Made by a program: the position numbers and the translations under genes. Positions 1 to 6,096 of a stretch of DNA of 9,783 bases are shown here, piece after piece; the stretch's first letter is position 1; every line of letters begins with the position of its first letter. Under the pieces are notes generated by a model, which had not been told where the DNA came from, did no database searches, and was given only the letters and a program-made list of their open reading frames with translations. The DNA is from an uncultured Lachnospiraceae bacterium (GTDB taxonomy: Bacteria > Bacillota > Clostridia > Lachnospirales > Lachnospiraceae): NCBI GenBank assembly GCA_910586315.1, contig CAJUIP010000072.1, positions 1 to 9,783 on the forward strand, given 5' to 3'.

Positions 1-356
1 ATATGCTGGGGTTTCGTACCCTTTGTGATAATTATGAGGATGTGTTACGGATAGCTGGGCATGATAATATTCGAGTAGCTGATATGTCTGGCGGAAAATC
101 AAAGGATGATGGGTATCGAGGTGTCCATGTATATTTCCAGTTGAGCAGTTACCACTACCCGATTGAAATTCAGTACAATATCTATTATGACCGCCAGCTT
201 AACAATTGGTTGCACAAATATGTGTATAAAAGGAAATATAAGAGCCAGGTCGGGTACTGCTTGCGCCAGGAGTATGAACGTGGTAAGATAAAGAACGAAA
301 GTGAGTTTAAGGAGGTGCTGGAACGTGTGCTATCTGATTGCGAAGAAATTCGGTGA
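1..356 (+). CDS. RelA/SpoT-fold nucleotidyltransferase domain protein, 3' part only
   Basis: The reading frame is open from the left edge to a TGA at 354-356, so the gene starts outside the window; the ATG at position 3 is probably internal. Seen, numbering from that Met: an LGFR stretch at residues 2-5, GYRGVH at 37-42, and EIQ at 55-57 followed by a basic, aromatic-rich segment (W69, H71). These match the order of conserved elements in the C-terminal half of the RelA/SpoT synthetase domain (D-x-x-G-x-R, then GYRxxH, then ExQ). The family makes (p)ppGpp from ATP and GTP/GDP, but divergent members include toxins that pyrophosphorylate other targets. Here the usual QIRT is QYN, so alarmone synthesis is not assured. 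No TGS or ACT domain follows, so this is a small, single-domain type rather than full-length Rel. The next gene overlaps its 3' end by 32 bp, suggesting coupled translation. The missing N-terminus, including any substrate-binding lysine, limits the call. Confidence 0.75.
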   Translation, partial: MLGFRTLCDNYEDVLRIAGHDNIRVADMSGGKSKDDGYRGVHVYFQLSSYHYPIEIQYNIYYDRQLNNWLHKYVYKRKYKSQVGYCLRQEYERGKIKNESEFKEVLERVLSDCEEIR

Positions 357-549
357 TCTGGGCTGTGTGGCTCTGCAGACAGAGCATGGGCCGCATCTGG
401 TGGATTTTGAGACGAAGCTTATGAGGTCTGTAGGGTATGATAAGATTCAGCTTGTAGTGATCAGCCGTCCATCGGCATATGGCGAGTACGAACCATACAG
501 CTTTGTAGATACAGAACAGGAATTTGAGACTGCGGTGAAAAATATGTAA
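325..549 (+). CDS. Small conserved protein of unknown function (74 aa)
   Basis: I choose the GTG at 325 because an AAGGAGG ribosome binding site (309-315) lies 9 bp upstream; the in-frame GTG at 301 has no such site. The product begins MCYLIAKKFGD and is 74 residues, with a GCVALQTEHG segment, an LVDFETKLM segment, and a QLVVISRPSAYGEYEPYSFVD stretch ending in an acidic tail. It has no signal peptide or membrane segment. It resembles a short Firmicute family that I recall as DUF6718, but I cannot verify that label. The gene starts inside the upstream RelA/SpoT-fold gene (32-bp overlap), so the two are probably co-transcribed and translationally coupled. That could point to a shared function such as regulator or antidote, but this is inference only. 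A terminator lies about 200 bp downstream. Confidence 0.75.
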   Translation: MCYLIAKKFGDLGCVALQTEHGPHLVDFETKLMRSVGYDKIQLVVISRPSAYGEYEPYSFVDTEQEFETAVKNM

Positions 550-748
550 GCAGCGAGGGTATTTGCTGGTTTTTATATGTGCCGGGGTATGGCTGCATAT
601 GTGCATAGCCTTAATTTTTAGCTGTATATGTGTATCGCACTACCAAAAAAGAGGCATACGTGCATGACCTGAAAGTAAGAGGCACTTGTGCATCGCAGCC
701 GACCAGGCGGCGAAGCTGGCCAAAATGAATGAGGGGATTTAATAAAAA
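550..748. other. Non-coding gap with short degenerate repeats and a possible gene-tail remnant
   Basis: No convincing gene is seen. The motif GTGCAT or GTGTAT recurs four times between 600 and 695, and the pair at 651-668 and 679-696 shares GAGGCAnnnGTGCAT with a 28-bp period. From about 688 to the TAA at 739-741 one plus-strand frame reads IAADQAAKLAKMNEGI, which looks like the end of a real protein followed at once by a terminator. The frame is closed by a TGA about 30 bp upstream of this stretch, so it is at most a remnant of a decayed gene. Confidence 0.35.
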
Positions 749-790
749 GCCAGTCAGAGCTGGATAATTCCGGATTCTGGCTGGCCTTTT
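744..790. terminator. Bidirectional intrinsic terminator between convergent genes
   Basis: Stem GCCAGTCAGAG (749-759) pairs with TTCTGGCTGGC (775-785) through 11 positions with two G-U pairs. The stem continues through CTGGA (760-764) and TCCGG (769-773) around a TAAT loop, with one bulged A. It is flanked by AAAAA at 744-748 and TTTT at 787-790, so it can end transcripts from both directions: the small genes on the plus strand and the MFS transporter on the minus strand. Confidence 0.8.
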
Positions 791-835
791 GCGTTTCGAA
801 GACGGACGGAGCGGACAGAGCAGAGCGCTGCCGCC

Positions 836-936
836 CGCCAGACAGCAGAAGGAAGACAGAGCAAAGTGTGGCCCGCCCGTCAGACGGCGGAAGGAAGACA
901 GAGCAAAGTGTGCCTTGCCCGTTATGCGGCGGAAGC
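836..936. repeat. 42-bp tandem repeat, two full copies plus a partial
   Basis: Units 836-877 and 878-919 match at 36 of 42 positions and share a 20-base core at exactly 42-bp spacing (851-870 and 893-912). A third, partial copy begins at 920 and contains the stop codon of the minus-strand MFS gene at 922-924. A weaker half copy is visible at about 813-835. The period is 14 codons. The sequence lies in the 3' untranslated region of the transporter, between its stop codon and the terminator, so it most likely arose by tandem duplication of the gene's 3' end. Confidence 0.8.
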
Positions 937-2139
937 CGGGAGAGATTTTTTTGTCATGAATGCGGCAATGAGCTGGAAGGAGGCCGAGAGGGCAGCCAGA
1001 TAGAACACATACTGGACGCCCAGCGATTCCCATACAAGACCCATGACGGGCGAGGCTATGATGGCCATGATATGGTCAACACTGAGTCCCACGGACAGAG
1101 TTCTGGTAACCTCGCTTTTGTCAAGAGCGATGGAGCGCATCATAAAGGAATGAACCATATTGAACTGTTCAAACAGGATACAGAGTATGTAGGCTCCGAA
1201 TACGAGGAATGCCTGGGGACCGCTTTTTGAAAGTGTGCCGTCGGCAAGCATTCCGGAAATAAGTCCCATGGCTGAGAAGGCGACGGCGATATACCCGGCC
1301 TCTATACACAGCATTTTTCTGGTTCCCAGCCGGTCCAGCATACGCCCGATTGCCGGGGCCGCAAGGGTTCCCATAAAGTGAGTTGCAATGGTGAGCAGGG
1401 CCACAGTGTCGGCCCCCTGTTCCAGAAGTTTTATTATGACCCAGGGGGCAAAAATGATACGGATTCGTTTCTGGCAGCCATAGGCCAGCGTCAGCACATA
1501 ATAGGGAAGATACCGTTTCCGGAAAAGGAGACGATGATTTTTTACGGTCTCTTCTGTCTTCATAATGCGAAGAAAAAGGAATAAAAGAAAAATCGCCAGA
1601 ACTAAAAAGCCGGAGGCCAGAATAAACGGAATGATTTTTTTGCTTTGGAAAGTAAAAATACCGGTCCGAAATCCAACAAAAACAATACAGGCCGCAATCA
1701 TAGAGCCCATGGTGTTTATGCCTTTAAATTTTCCAAGGGTAGTGCCCTCCTTACCTGCACTGGCCAGAGACATGGAGATGGAGTCGTTTAAGGGCATGAA
1801 CAGGTGACTGCCGAGGGAATGGATGAACAGGAAGACAAGCATGACGCCGTAGGATGGGGAAAAGAATCCCAGGACCACCAGGCCGATGAGAGAGAGGATC
1901 TGGGATACAATGGTCATGCGGACGGTTCCAAGAAAGCCTAATGCGGCGACTGCCACCATGCAGAGAACACCGGGACTTTCCCTGGGCACTTCGATGAAAC
2001 CGCGCTGGACGGAGTTAATATGGAATACTTCGTTAAAATAGTTGGAAAAAATACCGTCTCCCAGGCCGTTCGCCAGGGCGATGCAGACCAGAATACAGGC
2101 GAATATATTTTCTGCCTGATGTTTGGATGATGTGTTCAT
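922..2139 (-). CDS. Major facilitator superfamily transporter
   Basis: This is a 405-residue integral membrane protein with about 12 hydrophobic segments, the usual MFS length. Seen: a first helix at about residues 12-30, a RESPGVL turn at 53-59 after TM1-2, a charged central loop at about 192-212 separating the two six-helix halves, and an MFS motif-A-like loop GRMLDRLGTRKML at 265-277. The substrate cannot be told from sequence; export of a drug or metabolite is the family default. I choose the ATG at 2139 (MNTSSKHQAE) because AAAGGAAG lies about 6 bases upstream; an in-frame extension to 2220 would overlap the promoter. The gene is transcribed alone, divergent from the alkyltransferase-like gene. 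Its last codons lie in the first unit of a 42-bp tandem repeat, and it ends at the shared terminator at 744-790. No truncation is seen. Confidence 0.88.
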   Translation of the reverse strand: MNTSSKHQAENIFACILVCIALANGLGDGIFSNYFNEVFHINSVQRGFIEVPRESPGVLCMVAVAALGFLGTVRMTIVSQILSLIGLVVLGFFSPSYGVMLVFLFIHSLGSHLFMPLNDSISMSLASAGKEGTTLGKFKGINTMGSMIAACIVFVGFRTGIFTFQSKKIIPFILASGFLVLAIFLLFLFLRIMKTEETVKNHRLLFRKRYLPYYVLTLAYGCQKRIRIIFAPWVIIKLLEQGADTVALLTIATHFMGTLAAPAIGRMLDRLGTRKMLCIEAGYIAVAFSAMGLISGMLADGTLSKSGPQAFLVFGAYILCILFEQFNMVHSFMMRSIALDKSEVTRTLSVGLSVDHIMAIIASPVMGLVWESLGVQYVFYLAALSASFQLIAAFMTKKSLPASAA

Positions 2140-2191
2140 GGTGATCTTCCTTTGCGTTTTTGTGGCCTGCCTGATGCAGAACCCAAAATCC

Positions 2192-2220
2192 ATTTTACTG
2201 AAATGTATAAAAATAGTCAA
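2192..2220 (-). promoter_or_regulatory. Sigma-A-type promoter of the MFS gene
   Basis: On the minus strand TTGACT (2220-2215) and TAAAAT (2197-2192) are separated by exactly 17 bases. The -10 box is about 53 bp from the chosen ATG. Each box matches the consensus at 5 of 6 positions. Confidence 0.7.
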
Positions 2221-2274
2221 TATGCCAATGCCGTTTCAGGGGCAAAGCATATACAGTTAGTTACTATTCATGGG

Positions 2275-2330
2275 GGGCATCTTTTTGCCCGCGTACCGCG
2301 GACAAGAAGCATCGGGCGTTCACCCGATGT
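2275..2330. repeat. Cluster of small inverted repeats between divergent genes
   Basis: Three perfect short inverted repeats follow one another: GGGCA/TGCCC (2275-2279 and 2286-2290), CCGCG/CGCGG (2289-2293 and 2297-2301), and ATCGGG/CCCGAT (2311-2316 and 2323-2328, extended by a C-G pair). They lie upstream of the MFS promoter and 55-110 bp before the alkyltransferase-like gene. They could be operators for a divergent regulator or the folded leader of the rightward transcript. No clear rightward promoter is visible. Confidence 0.4.
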
Positions 2331-2384
2331 GGAAAAACGGATAAAATCAGTCTTACCTGTGAACAGCAGCAGTCAGGAGAAAGA

Positions 2385-2822
2385 ATGGGAATAGAATTGG
2401 ATTTTTATGAGAAGATAGGTATTGTATGCAGGCGGATTCCTGCCGGAAGAGTGGCTACTTATGGACAGATTGCACTTTTATGCGGGAAGCCCCGAAACTC
2501 CAGACAAGTGGGGTATGGGCTTAAAAAGGGGCTGGCAGGCAGGGACGTGCCGGCATTCCGGGTGGTGAACGCAAAAGGAATTTTAAGCGGGGCCGCTCAT
2601 TTTGACACCTTTGACCAGCAAAAGATTCTCCTGACTGAGGACGGAGTAGAGGTTATCTGGACGCCGGAAGGCTTCCGGGTGGATTTAAAACGATTTGGCT
2701 GGAGGAATACCATGGAAGAGGCTCTGGCTATAGAAGAAGAATTTAAACGGGCAGGGGAAAATCGATCAATAAACGGGGGGATTGACCGGGGAGCGAACCG
2801 TAACATGTTTATATCTTTTTAA
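2385..2822 (+). CDS. MGMT-family / alkyltransferase-like DNA-binding protein without the acceptor cysteine
   Basis: This is a 145-residue protein with the MGMT DNA-binding fold. AGRVATYGQIA at 20-30 contains Tyr26, matching the helix-turn-helix Tyr that rotates the damaged base. SRQVGYGL at 39-46 supplies Arg40, the arginine finger. VPAFRVVN at 55-62 stands where active enzymes have PCHRV. Known for the family: active enzymes transfer alkyl groups to the Cys, while alkyltransferase-like (ATL) proteins have Trp there, bind O6-alkylguanine and recruit nucleotide excision repair. Here Cys is Ala57 and the next His is Phe58, so methyl transfer is ruled out by this motif; an ATL-like damage-sensing role is inferred. 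The C-terminus is longer than the usual 100-110 residues, and the last 20 or so residues look unconserved. An AGGAG at 2375-2379 sets the ATG start. The gene stands alone, divergent from the MFS gene. Confidence 0.82.
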   Translation: MGIELDFYEKIGIVCRRIPAGRVATYGQIALLCGKPRNSRQVGYGLKKGLAGRDVPAFRVVNAKGILSGAAHFDTFDQQKILLTEDGVEVIWTPEGFRVDLKRFGWRNTMEEALAIEEEFKRAGENRSINGGIDRGANRNMFISF

Positions 2823-2844
2823 GGAATTCATAAAGAGAAGGGCC

Positions 2845-2873
2845 TTTCAATAAAAGGAATTTTATGGTAGAAT
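2845..2873 (+). promoter_or_regulatory. Candidate promoter of the rfb operon
   Basis: TAGAAT (2868-2873) is a 5-of-6 match to a -10 box, with TTTCAA (2845-2850) 17 bp upstream as a weak -35. It would give a leader of about 135 nt before rfbA. The -35 is poor, so either an activator is needed or another start is used. Confidence 0.4.
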
Positions 2874-2898
2874 ATCGACAGATATGATACATGCATGT

Positions 2899-2928
2899 CT
2901 GTTTTTTGCATCCGCGGCAAAAAAGCAG
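2899..2928 (+). promoter_or_regulatory. Hairpin in the rfbA 5' leader
   Basis: CTG plus TTTTTTGC (2899-2909) pairs with GCAAAAAA (2917-2924), then a bulged G, then CAG (2926-2928). The result is an 11-bp stem around a 7-base loop, about 20 nt downstream of the predicted transcription start. It has no U-tract after the stem, so it is not a simple terminator. Confidence 0.45.
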
Positions 2929-3015
2929 GCACAGGGTTTCCCAATTAAGGCAGCGGTTCGGCTTCACGAAGATATAGGGCTGAGCTGTTACCAATTAAGA
3001 AGAAAAGGAGAACAT

Positions 3016-3918
3016 ATGAAAGGTATTATTCTTGCAGGCGGCAGCGGTACACGTCTTTATCCTTTAACAAAAGTAACTTCCAAACAGCTTCTGCCAATTT
3101 ATGATAAGCCCATGATCTATTATCCGCTTTCTGTATTGATGAATTCCGGAATCCGTGATATTTTAATTATTTCCACTCCGGACGATACGCCCCGGTTTGA
3201 AGCTCTTTTGGGCGACGGCCATCAGTTTGGAATCCACTTGACCTACGCCGTTCAGCCAAGTCCCGACGGACTGGCGCAGGCGTTTATTATCGGCGGGGAA
3301 TTTATCGGAAAGGATTCTGTCGCCATGGTACTGGGAGATAATATTTTCCACGGCCAGGGATTAAAGAAGCGCCTTCGCGCCGCCGCGGCAAAGGAAAAGG
3401 GCGCAACCGTATTCGGCTATTACGTGGACGACCCGGAACGGTTCGGAATTGTGGAATTTGATAAAGACGGAAAAGCCATTTCTATTGAAGAAAAGCCTGC
3501 AAAGCCAAAGTCCAATTATTGTGTGACAGGCCTGTATTTCTATGATAACCGCGTGGTGGAATACGCAAAGAACTTAAAGCCGTCCGCAAGGGGTGAGCTG
3601 GAAATTACAGATTTAAACCGTATCTATCTGGAGAACGGCGAGCTGGACGTGACGCTTCTCGGGCAGGGCTTTACATGGCTGGATACGGGAACCCATGAAT
3701 CTTTGGTGGAGGCAACTAATTTTGTAAAGACCGTTGAAACTCACCAGCACAGAAAAATTGCCTGCCTGGAGGAGATTGCTTACAGCAACGGATGGATTTC
3801 CAAGGATGAAGTTATGAAGGCCTATGAGATTCTTAAGAAAAACCAGTACGGTCAATATTTAAGAGATGTGGTAGACGGCAAATACATCGACAAGCTGCCG
3901 GGCCATGCGGATAAATAG
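3016..3918 (+). CDS. rfbA: Glucose-1-phosphate thymidylyltransferase
   Basis: The enzyme catalyses dTTP + glucose-1-phosphate to dTDP-glucose + PPi, the first step of dTDP-L-rhamnose synthesis in the cytoplasm. The protein is 300 residues, the normal length for RmlA. Seen: nucleotide-binding loop GGSGTRLYP at 8-16, SKQLLPIYDKPMIYYPLS at 22-39, metal-binding LGDNIF at 106-111 (Asp108), EEKP at 158-161, and WLDTGTHESL at 221-230. The ATG at 3016 is chosen because AAGGAG lies 5 bases upstream and the motif order starts right there; the frame stays open upstream to 2884 but that part has no conserved sequence. It is the first gene of a three-gene operon, with 16 bp to rfbB. Nothing is missing. 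The alternative name rmlA applies equally. Confidence 0.97.
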   Translation: MKGIILAGGSGTRLYPLTKVTSKQLLPIYDKPMIYYPLSVLMNSGIRDILIISTPDDTPRFEALLGDGHQFGIHLTYAVQPSPDGLAQAFIIGGEFIGKDSVAMVLGDNIFHGQGLKKRLRAAAAKEKGATVFGYYVDDPERFGIVEFDKDGKAISIEEKPAKPKSNYCVTGLYFYDNRVVEYAKNLKPSARGELEITDLNRIYLENGELDVTLLGQGFTWLDTGTHESLVEATNFVKTVETHQHRKIACLEEIAYSNGWISKDEVMKAYEILKKNQYGQYLRDVVDGKYIDKLPGHADK

Positions 3919-3934
3919 GAAGGAGACAAAGGAC

Positions 3935-4966
3935 ATGAAAATTATTGTAACAGGCGGCGCCGGATTCATCGGCGGAAACTTTATCCATCATATGGTAAAT
4001 AAATATCCGGACTACGAAATCGTCAATCTGGATCTTTTAACATACGCAGGAAATCTGGAAACTTTAAAGCCCGTGGAGGGAAAACCCAACTATAAATTTG
4101 TCAAGGGCGATATTGCAGACAGAAAATTCATCTTCGACTTGTTTGAGAAGGAAAAGCCGGATATGATCGTAAATTTTGCGGCAGAAAGCCATGTGGACCG
4201 TTCTGTCGTGGATCCGGAGAGCTTTGTCCGCACCAACGTTCTGGGAACCACAACACTTCTGGATGCCTGTAAACAGTACGGTATTAAGTGGTATCATCAG
4301 GTATCCACCGACGAAGTATATGGCGATCTGCCTTTAGACCGCCCGGATTTATTCTTCACAGAGGAAACGCCGCTCCATACATCGAGCCCCTATTCCTCCA
4401 GTAAAGCCAGCGCGGATCTGTTTGTCATGGCATACCACAGAACCTTCGGACTTCCAGTGACCATTTCCCGCTGCTCCAACAATTATGGCCCCTATCAATT
4501 TCCGGAAAAATTGATTCCGTTAATGATCAGCCGCGCTCTCGCCGATGAATCTCTTCCGGTATATGGAACCGGAGAAAACGTCCGCGACTGGCTCCATGTT
4601 TCCGACCACTGTGAGGCCATTGACCTGATCATCCACAAAGGCCGTGTGGGAGAGGTTTACAATGTGGGCGGTCATAACGAGCGCACCAACCTGGAAGTGG
4701 TAAAGACGATCTTAAAGGCGTTAGACAAGCCGGAGAGCCTGATTAAATATGTGACAGACCGTCCCGGACACGACAGACGCTATGCCATTGACCCCGCAAA
4801 GCTGGAGACAGAACTTGGCTGGAAGCCCAAATATAACTTTGATACAGGAATTCAGCAGACGATCCAGTGGTATCTGGACAATCAGGACTGGTGGAAGCAT
4901 ATTTTAAGCGGCGAGTACAGCAATTATTTTGAGAATATGTACGGTGAGCGTCTGGGCGATAAATAG
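3935..4966 (+). CDS. rfbB: dTDP-glucose 4,6-dehydratase
   Basis: This NAD-dependent enzyme converts dTDP-glucose to dTDP-4-keto-6-deoxyglucose, the second step to dTDP-rhamnose. It is an extended SDR-family protein of 343 residues, normal length. Seen: Rossmann motif TGGAGFIGG at 6-14, AAESHVDRS at 82-90, catalytic STDEVYGD at 124-131 (Thr125, Asp126, Glu127), YSSSK at 153-157 (Tyr153, Lys157), SNNYGPYQFPEK at 181-192, and RDWLHV at 217-222. The Asp-Glu pair after Thr is the signature that separates the dehydratase from plain epimerases such as GalE. GGAG at 3922-3925 lies 9 bases before the ATG. It follows rfbA by 16 bp and precedes rfbD by 22 bp, so the three are one transcription unit. Confidence 0.97.
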   Translation: MKIIVTGGAGFIGGNFIHHMVNKYPDYEIVNLDLLTYAGNLETLKPVEGKPNYKFVKGDIADRKFIFDLFEKEKPDMIVNFAAESHVDRSVVDPESFVRTNVLGTTTLLDACKQYGIKWYHQVSTDEVYGDLPLDRPDLFFTEETPLHTSSPYSSSKASADLFVMAYHRTFGLPVTISRCSNNYGPYQFPEKLIPLMISRALADESLPVYGTGENVRDWLHVSDHCEAIDLIIHKGRVGEVYNVGGHNERTNLEVVKTILKALDKPESLIKYVTDRPGHDRRYAIDPAKLETELGWKPKYNFDTGIQQTIQWYLDNQDWWKHILSGEYSNYFENMYGERLGDK

Positions 4967-4988
4967 GATGGCAGTCAAAGGAGATAGT

Positions 4989-5840
4989 ATGAGAATTTTA
5001 GTGACAGGCGTAAAAGGCCAGCTTGGCCATGACGTTGTAGACGAGATGATAAAACGCGGTCTGGAGCCGGTGGGCGTTGATGTGGAGGAGATGGACATCA
5101 CTGACAGGGCCGCCTGTGATAAGGTGATTACCGAAGCCAATGTGGACGCGGTGATTCACTGCGCCGCTTATACGGCTGTGGACGCGGCTGAGGACAATGT
5201 GGAGATGTGCCGCAGAATCAACGCGGACGGGACCAGAAACGTTGCCGAAGTGTGCAGAAAACTTGACATTAAAATGATGTATATCAGTACGGATTATGTA
5301 TTTGACGGCCAGGGAACCAGACCTTGGGAGCCTGATGATGAGAGACATCCGTTAAACGTTTATGGACAGACTAAGTATGAAGGCGAGCTGGCTGTGGAAG
5401 AGCTGGTAAAGAAGTTTTTCACGGTTCGCATCGCCTGGGTTTTCGGTGTCAATGGAAAAAATTTCATTAAAACCATGCTGCGGATTGGAAAGGAGCGGGG
5501 AGCGGCGACGGTTGTGGACGATCAGATCGGTTCTCCCACTTATACCTATGATCTGGCAAAACTTCTCGTGGATATGATTCAGACAGAGAAGTACGGCCGC
5601 TACCATGCAACCAATGAAGGGCTTTGTTCCTGGTATGAGTTTGCATGTGAAATCTTTAAACAGGCCGGGATGGACAACGTGACCGTAACTCCGGTTCACA
5701 CCAGCGAGTATCCGGCGTCCAAGGCGAAACGTCCCATGAACAGCCGCATCAGCAAGGAAAAGCTCACGGAGAACGGATTTGAGCGTCTGCCCCAGTGGCA
5801 GGATGCTGTTGCACGGTATTTAAAGGAAATTTTAGTATAA
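4989..5840 (+). CDS. rfbD: dTDP-4-dehydrorhamnose reductase
   Basis: This NAD(P)H-dependent SDR reduces dTDP-4-keto-L-rhamnose to dTDP-L-rhamnose, the last step of the pathway. It has 283 residues, normal for RmlD. Seen: TGVKGQLG at 6-13, HCAAYTAVDAAE at 57-68, the catalytic set STDYVFDG at 100-107 (Thr101), YGQTK at 125-129 (Tyr125, Lys129), and DQIGSPTYT at 178-186, a region typical of RmlD. AAAGGAG at 4977-4983 lies 5 bases before the ATG; the frame is open upstream to 4929 inside rfbB, but that part is not conserved. The substrate is made by the 3,5-epimerase RfbC, which is not encoded here. It is the last gene of the operon and is followed by the structured gap at 5841-6125. Confidence 0.95.
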   Translation: MRILVTGVKGQLGHDVVDEMIKRGLEPVGVDVEEMDITDRAACDKVITEANVDAVIHCAAYTAVDAAEDNVEMCRRINADGTRNVAEVCRKLDIKMMYISTDYVFDGQGTRPWEPDDERHPLNVYGQTKYEGELAVEELVKKFFTVRIAWVFGVNGKNFIKTMLRIGKERGAATVVDDQIGSPTYTYDLAKLLVDMIQTEKYGRYHATNEGLCSWYEFACEIFKQAGMDNVTVTPVHTSEYPASKAKRPMNSRISKEKLTENGFERLPQWQDAVARYLKEILV

Positions 5841-5872
5841 CCTGCCTTAAAGAACCATACGTTTCACTGGTC

Positions 5873-5954
5873 TGCTTTTCCGATGGCACAAAGAAAAATG
5901 CTCAACGCAGCGTTACTGCGCCTCCGCTTTTTCCTTGGTACTCCCGAAAAAGCA
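5873..5954 (+). other. Long imperfect hairpin downstream of rfbD
   Basis: Three nested stems are visible. The outer one is TGCTTTT (5873-5879) with AAAAGCA (5948-5954), plus two more pairs beyond one mismatch. The middle one is an A-rich arm (5886-5898) with the T-rich arm 5928-5941, imperfect. The apical one is CGCAG (5906-5910) with CTGCG (5916-5920), perfect, with a CGTTA loop. It is too structured for random spacer. It could be part of the glmM leader switch, a processed 3' end of the rfb mRNA, or a small dispersed element. No coding potential is seen. Confidence 0.5.
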
Positions 5955-5976
5955 TTCTTATCGAAACGGAACGATA

Positions 5977-6004
5977 TTCAAAGTGCCAGTAAATTGCATA
6001 TAGT
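5977..6004 (+). promoter_or_regulatory. Candidate glmM promoter
   Basis: TTCAAA (5977-5982) and TATAGT (5999-6004) are 16 bp apart; the -10 matches consensus at 5 of 6. Transcription would start near 6010 and must cross the terminator at 6052-6096 to reach glmM. No promoter fits in the 29 bp between that terminator and the glmM ATG. Confidence 0.4.
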
Positions 6005-6013
6005 AAAGAAAAG

Positions 6014-6040
6014 GTAACTGTGAGAATACAAAACAGTTAC
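6014..6040 (+). promoter_or_regulatory. Perfect 7-bp hairpin in the glmM leader
   Basis: GTAACTG (6014-6020) pairs perfectly with CAGTTAC (6034-6040) around a 13-base A-rich loop. It lies directly before the terminator hairpin and just after the likely transcription start. It could be an operator palindrome or the first hairpin of an attenuator. Confidence 0.45.
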
Positions 6041-6051
6041 AAGTAAGGAAT

Positions 6052-6096
6052 AAAAAGCGGCCGGCCGCGCAATTGTTGGGGCCAGGACCGCTTTTT
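6052..6096. terminator. Strong intrinsic terminator immediately upstream of glmM
   Basis: AAAAAGCGG (6052-6060) pairs perfectly with CCGCTTTTT (6088-6096), and GGCC (6063-6066) with GGCC (6080-6083) inside. The symmetric A and T tracts would let it stop transcription in both directions. It ends the rfb operon, but it sits only 29 bp before the glmM start codon, so it is also a likely control point for glmM. Confidence 0.85.

Noticed and set aside
611..1033. Minus-strand 140-residue open frame with 14-residue repeats
   Set aside because: Its repeats come only from the 42-bp DNA period; the frame crosses the terminator at 744-790 and overlaps the MFS gene in another frame, so translation is unlikely.
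868..1230. Plus-strand open frame with a zinc-ribbon-like pattern (CPLC...CHEC)
   Set aside because: It runs antisense through the end of the MFS gene and the 42-bp repeats, has no ribosome binding site, and the cysteine pattern is a by-product of the opposite coding strand.
2884..3015. In-frame 44-residue N-terminal extension of rfbA
   Set aside because: The RmlA family starts at MKGIILAGG, there is a good AAGGAG before 3016, and the extension covers a leader hairpin.
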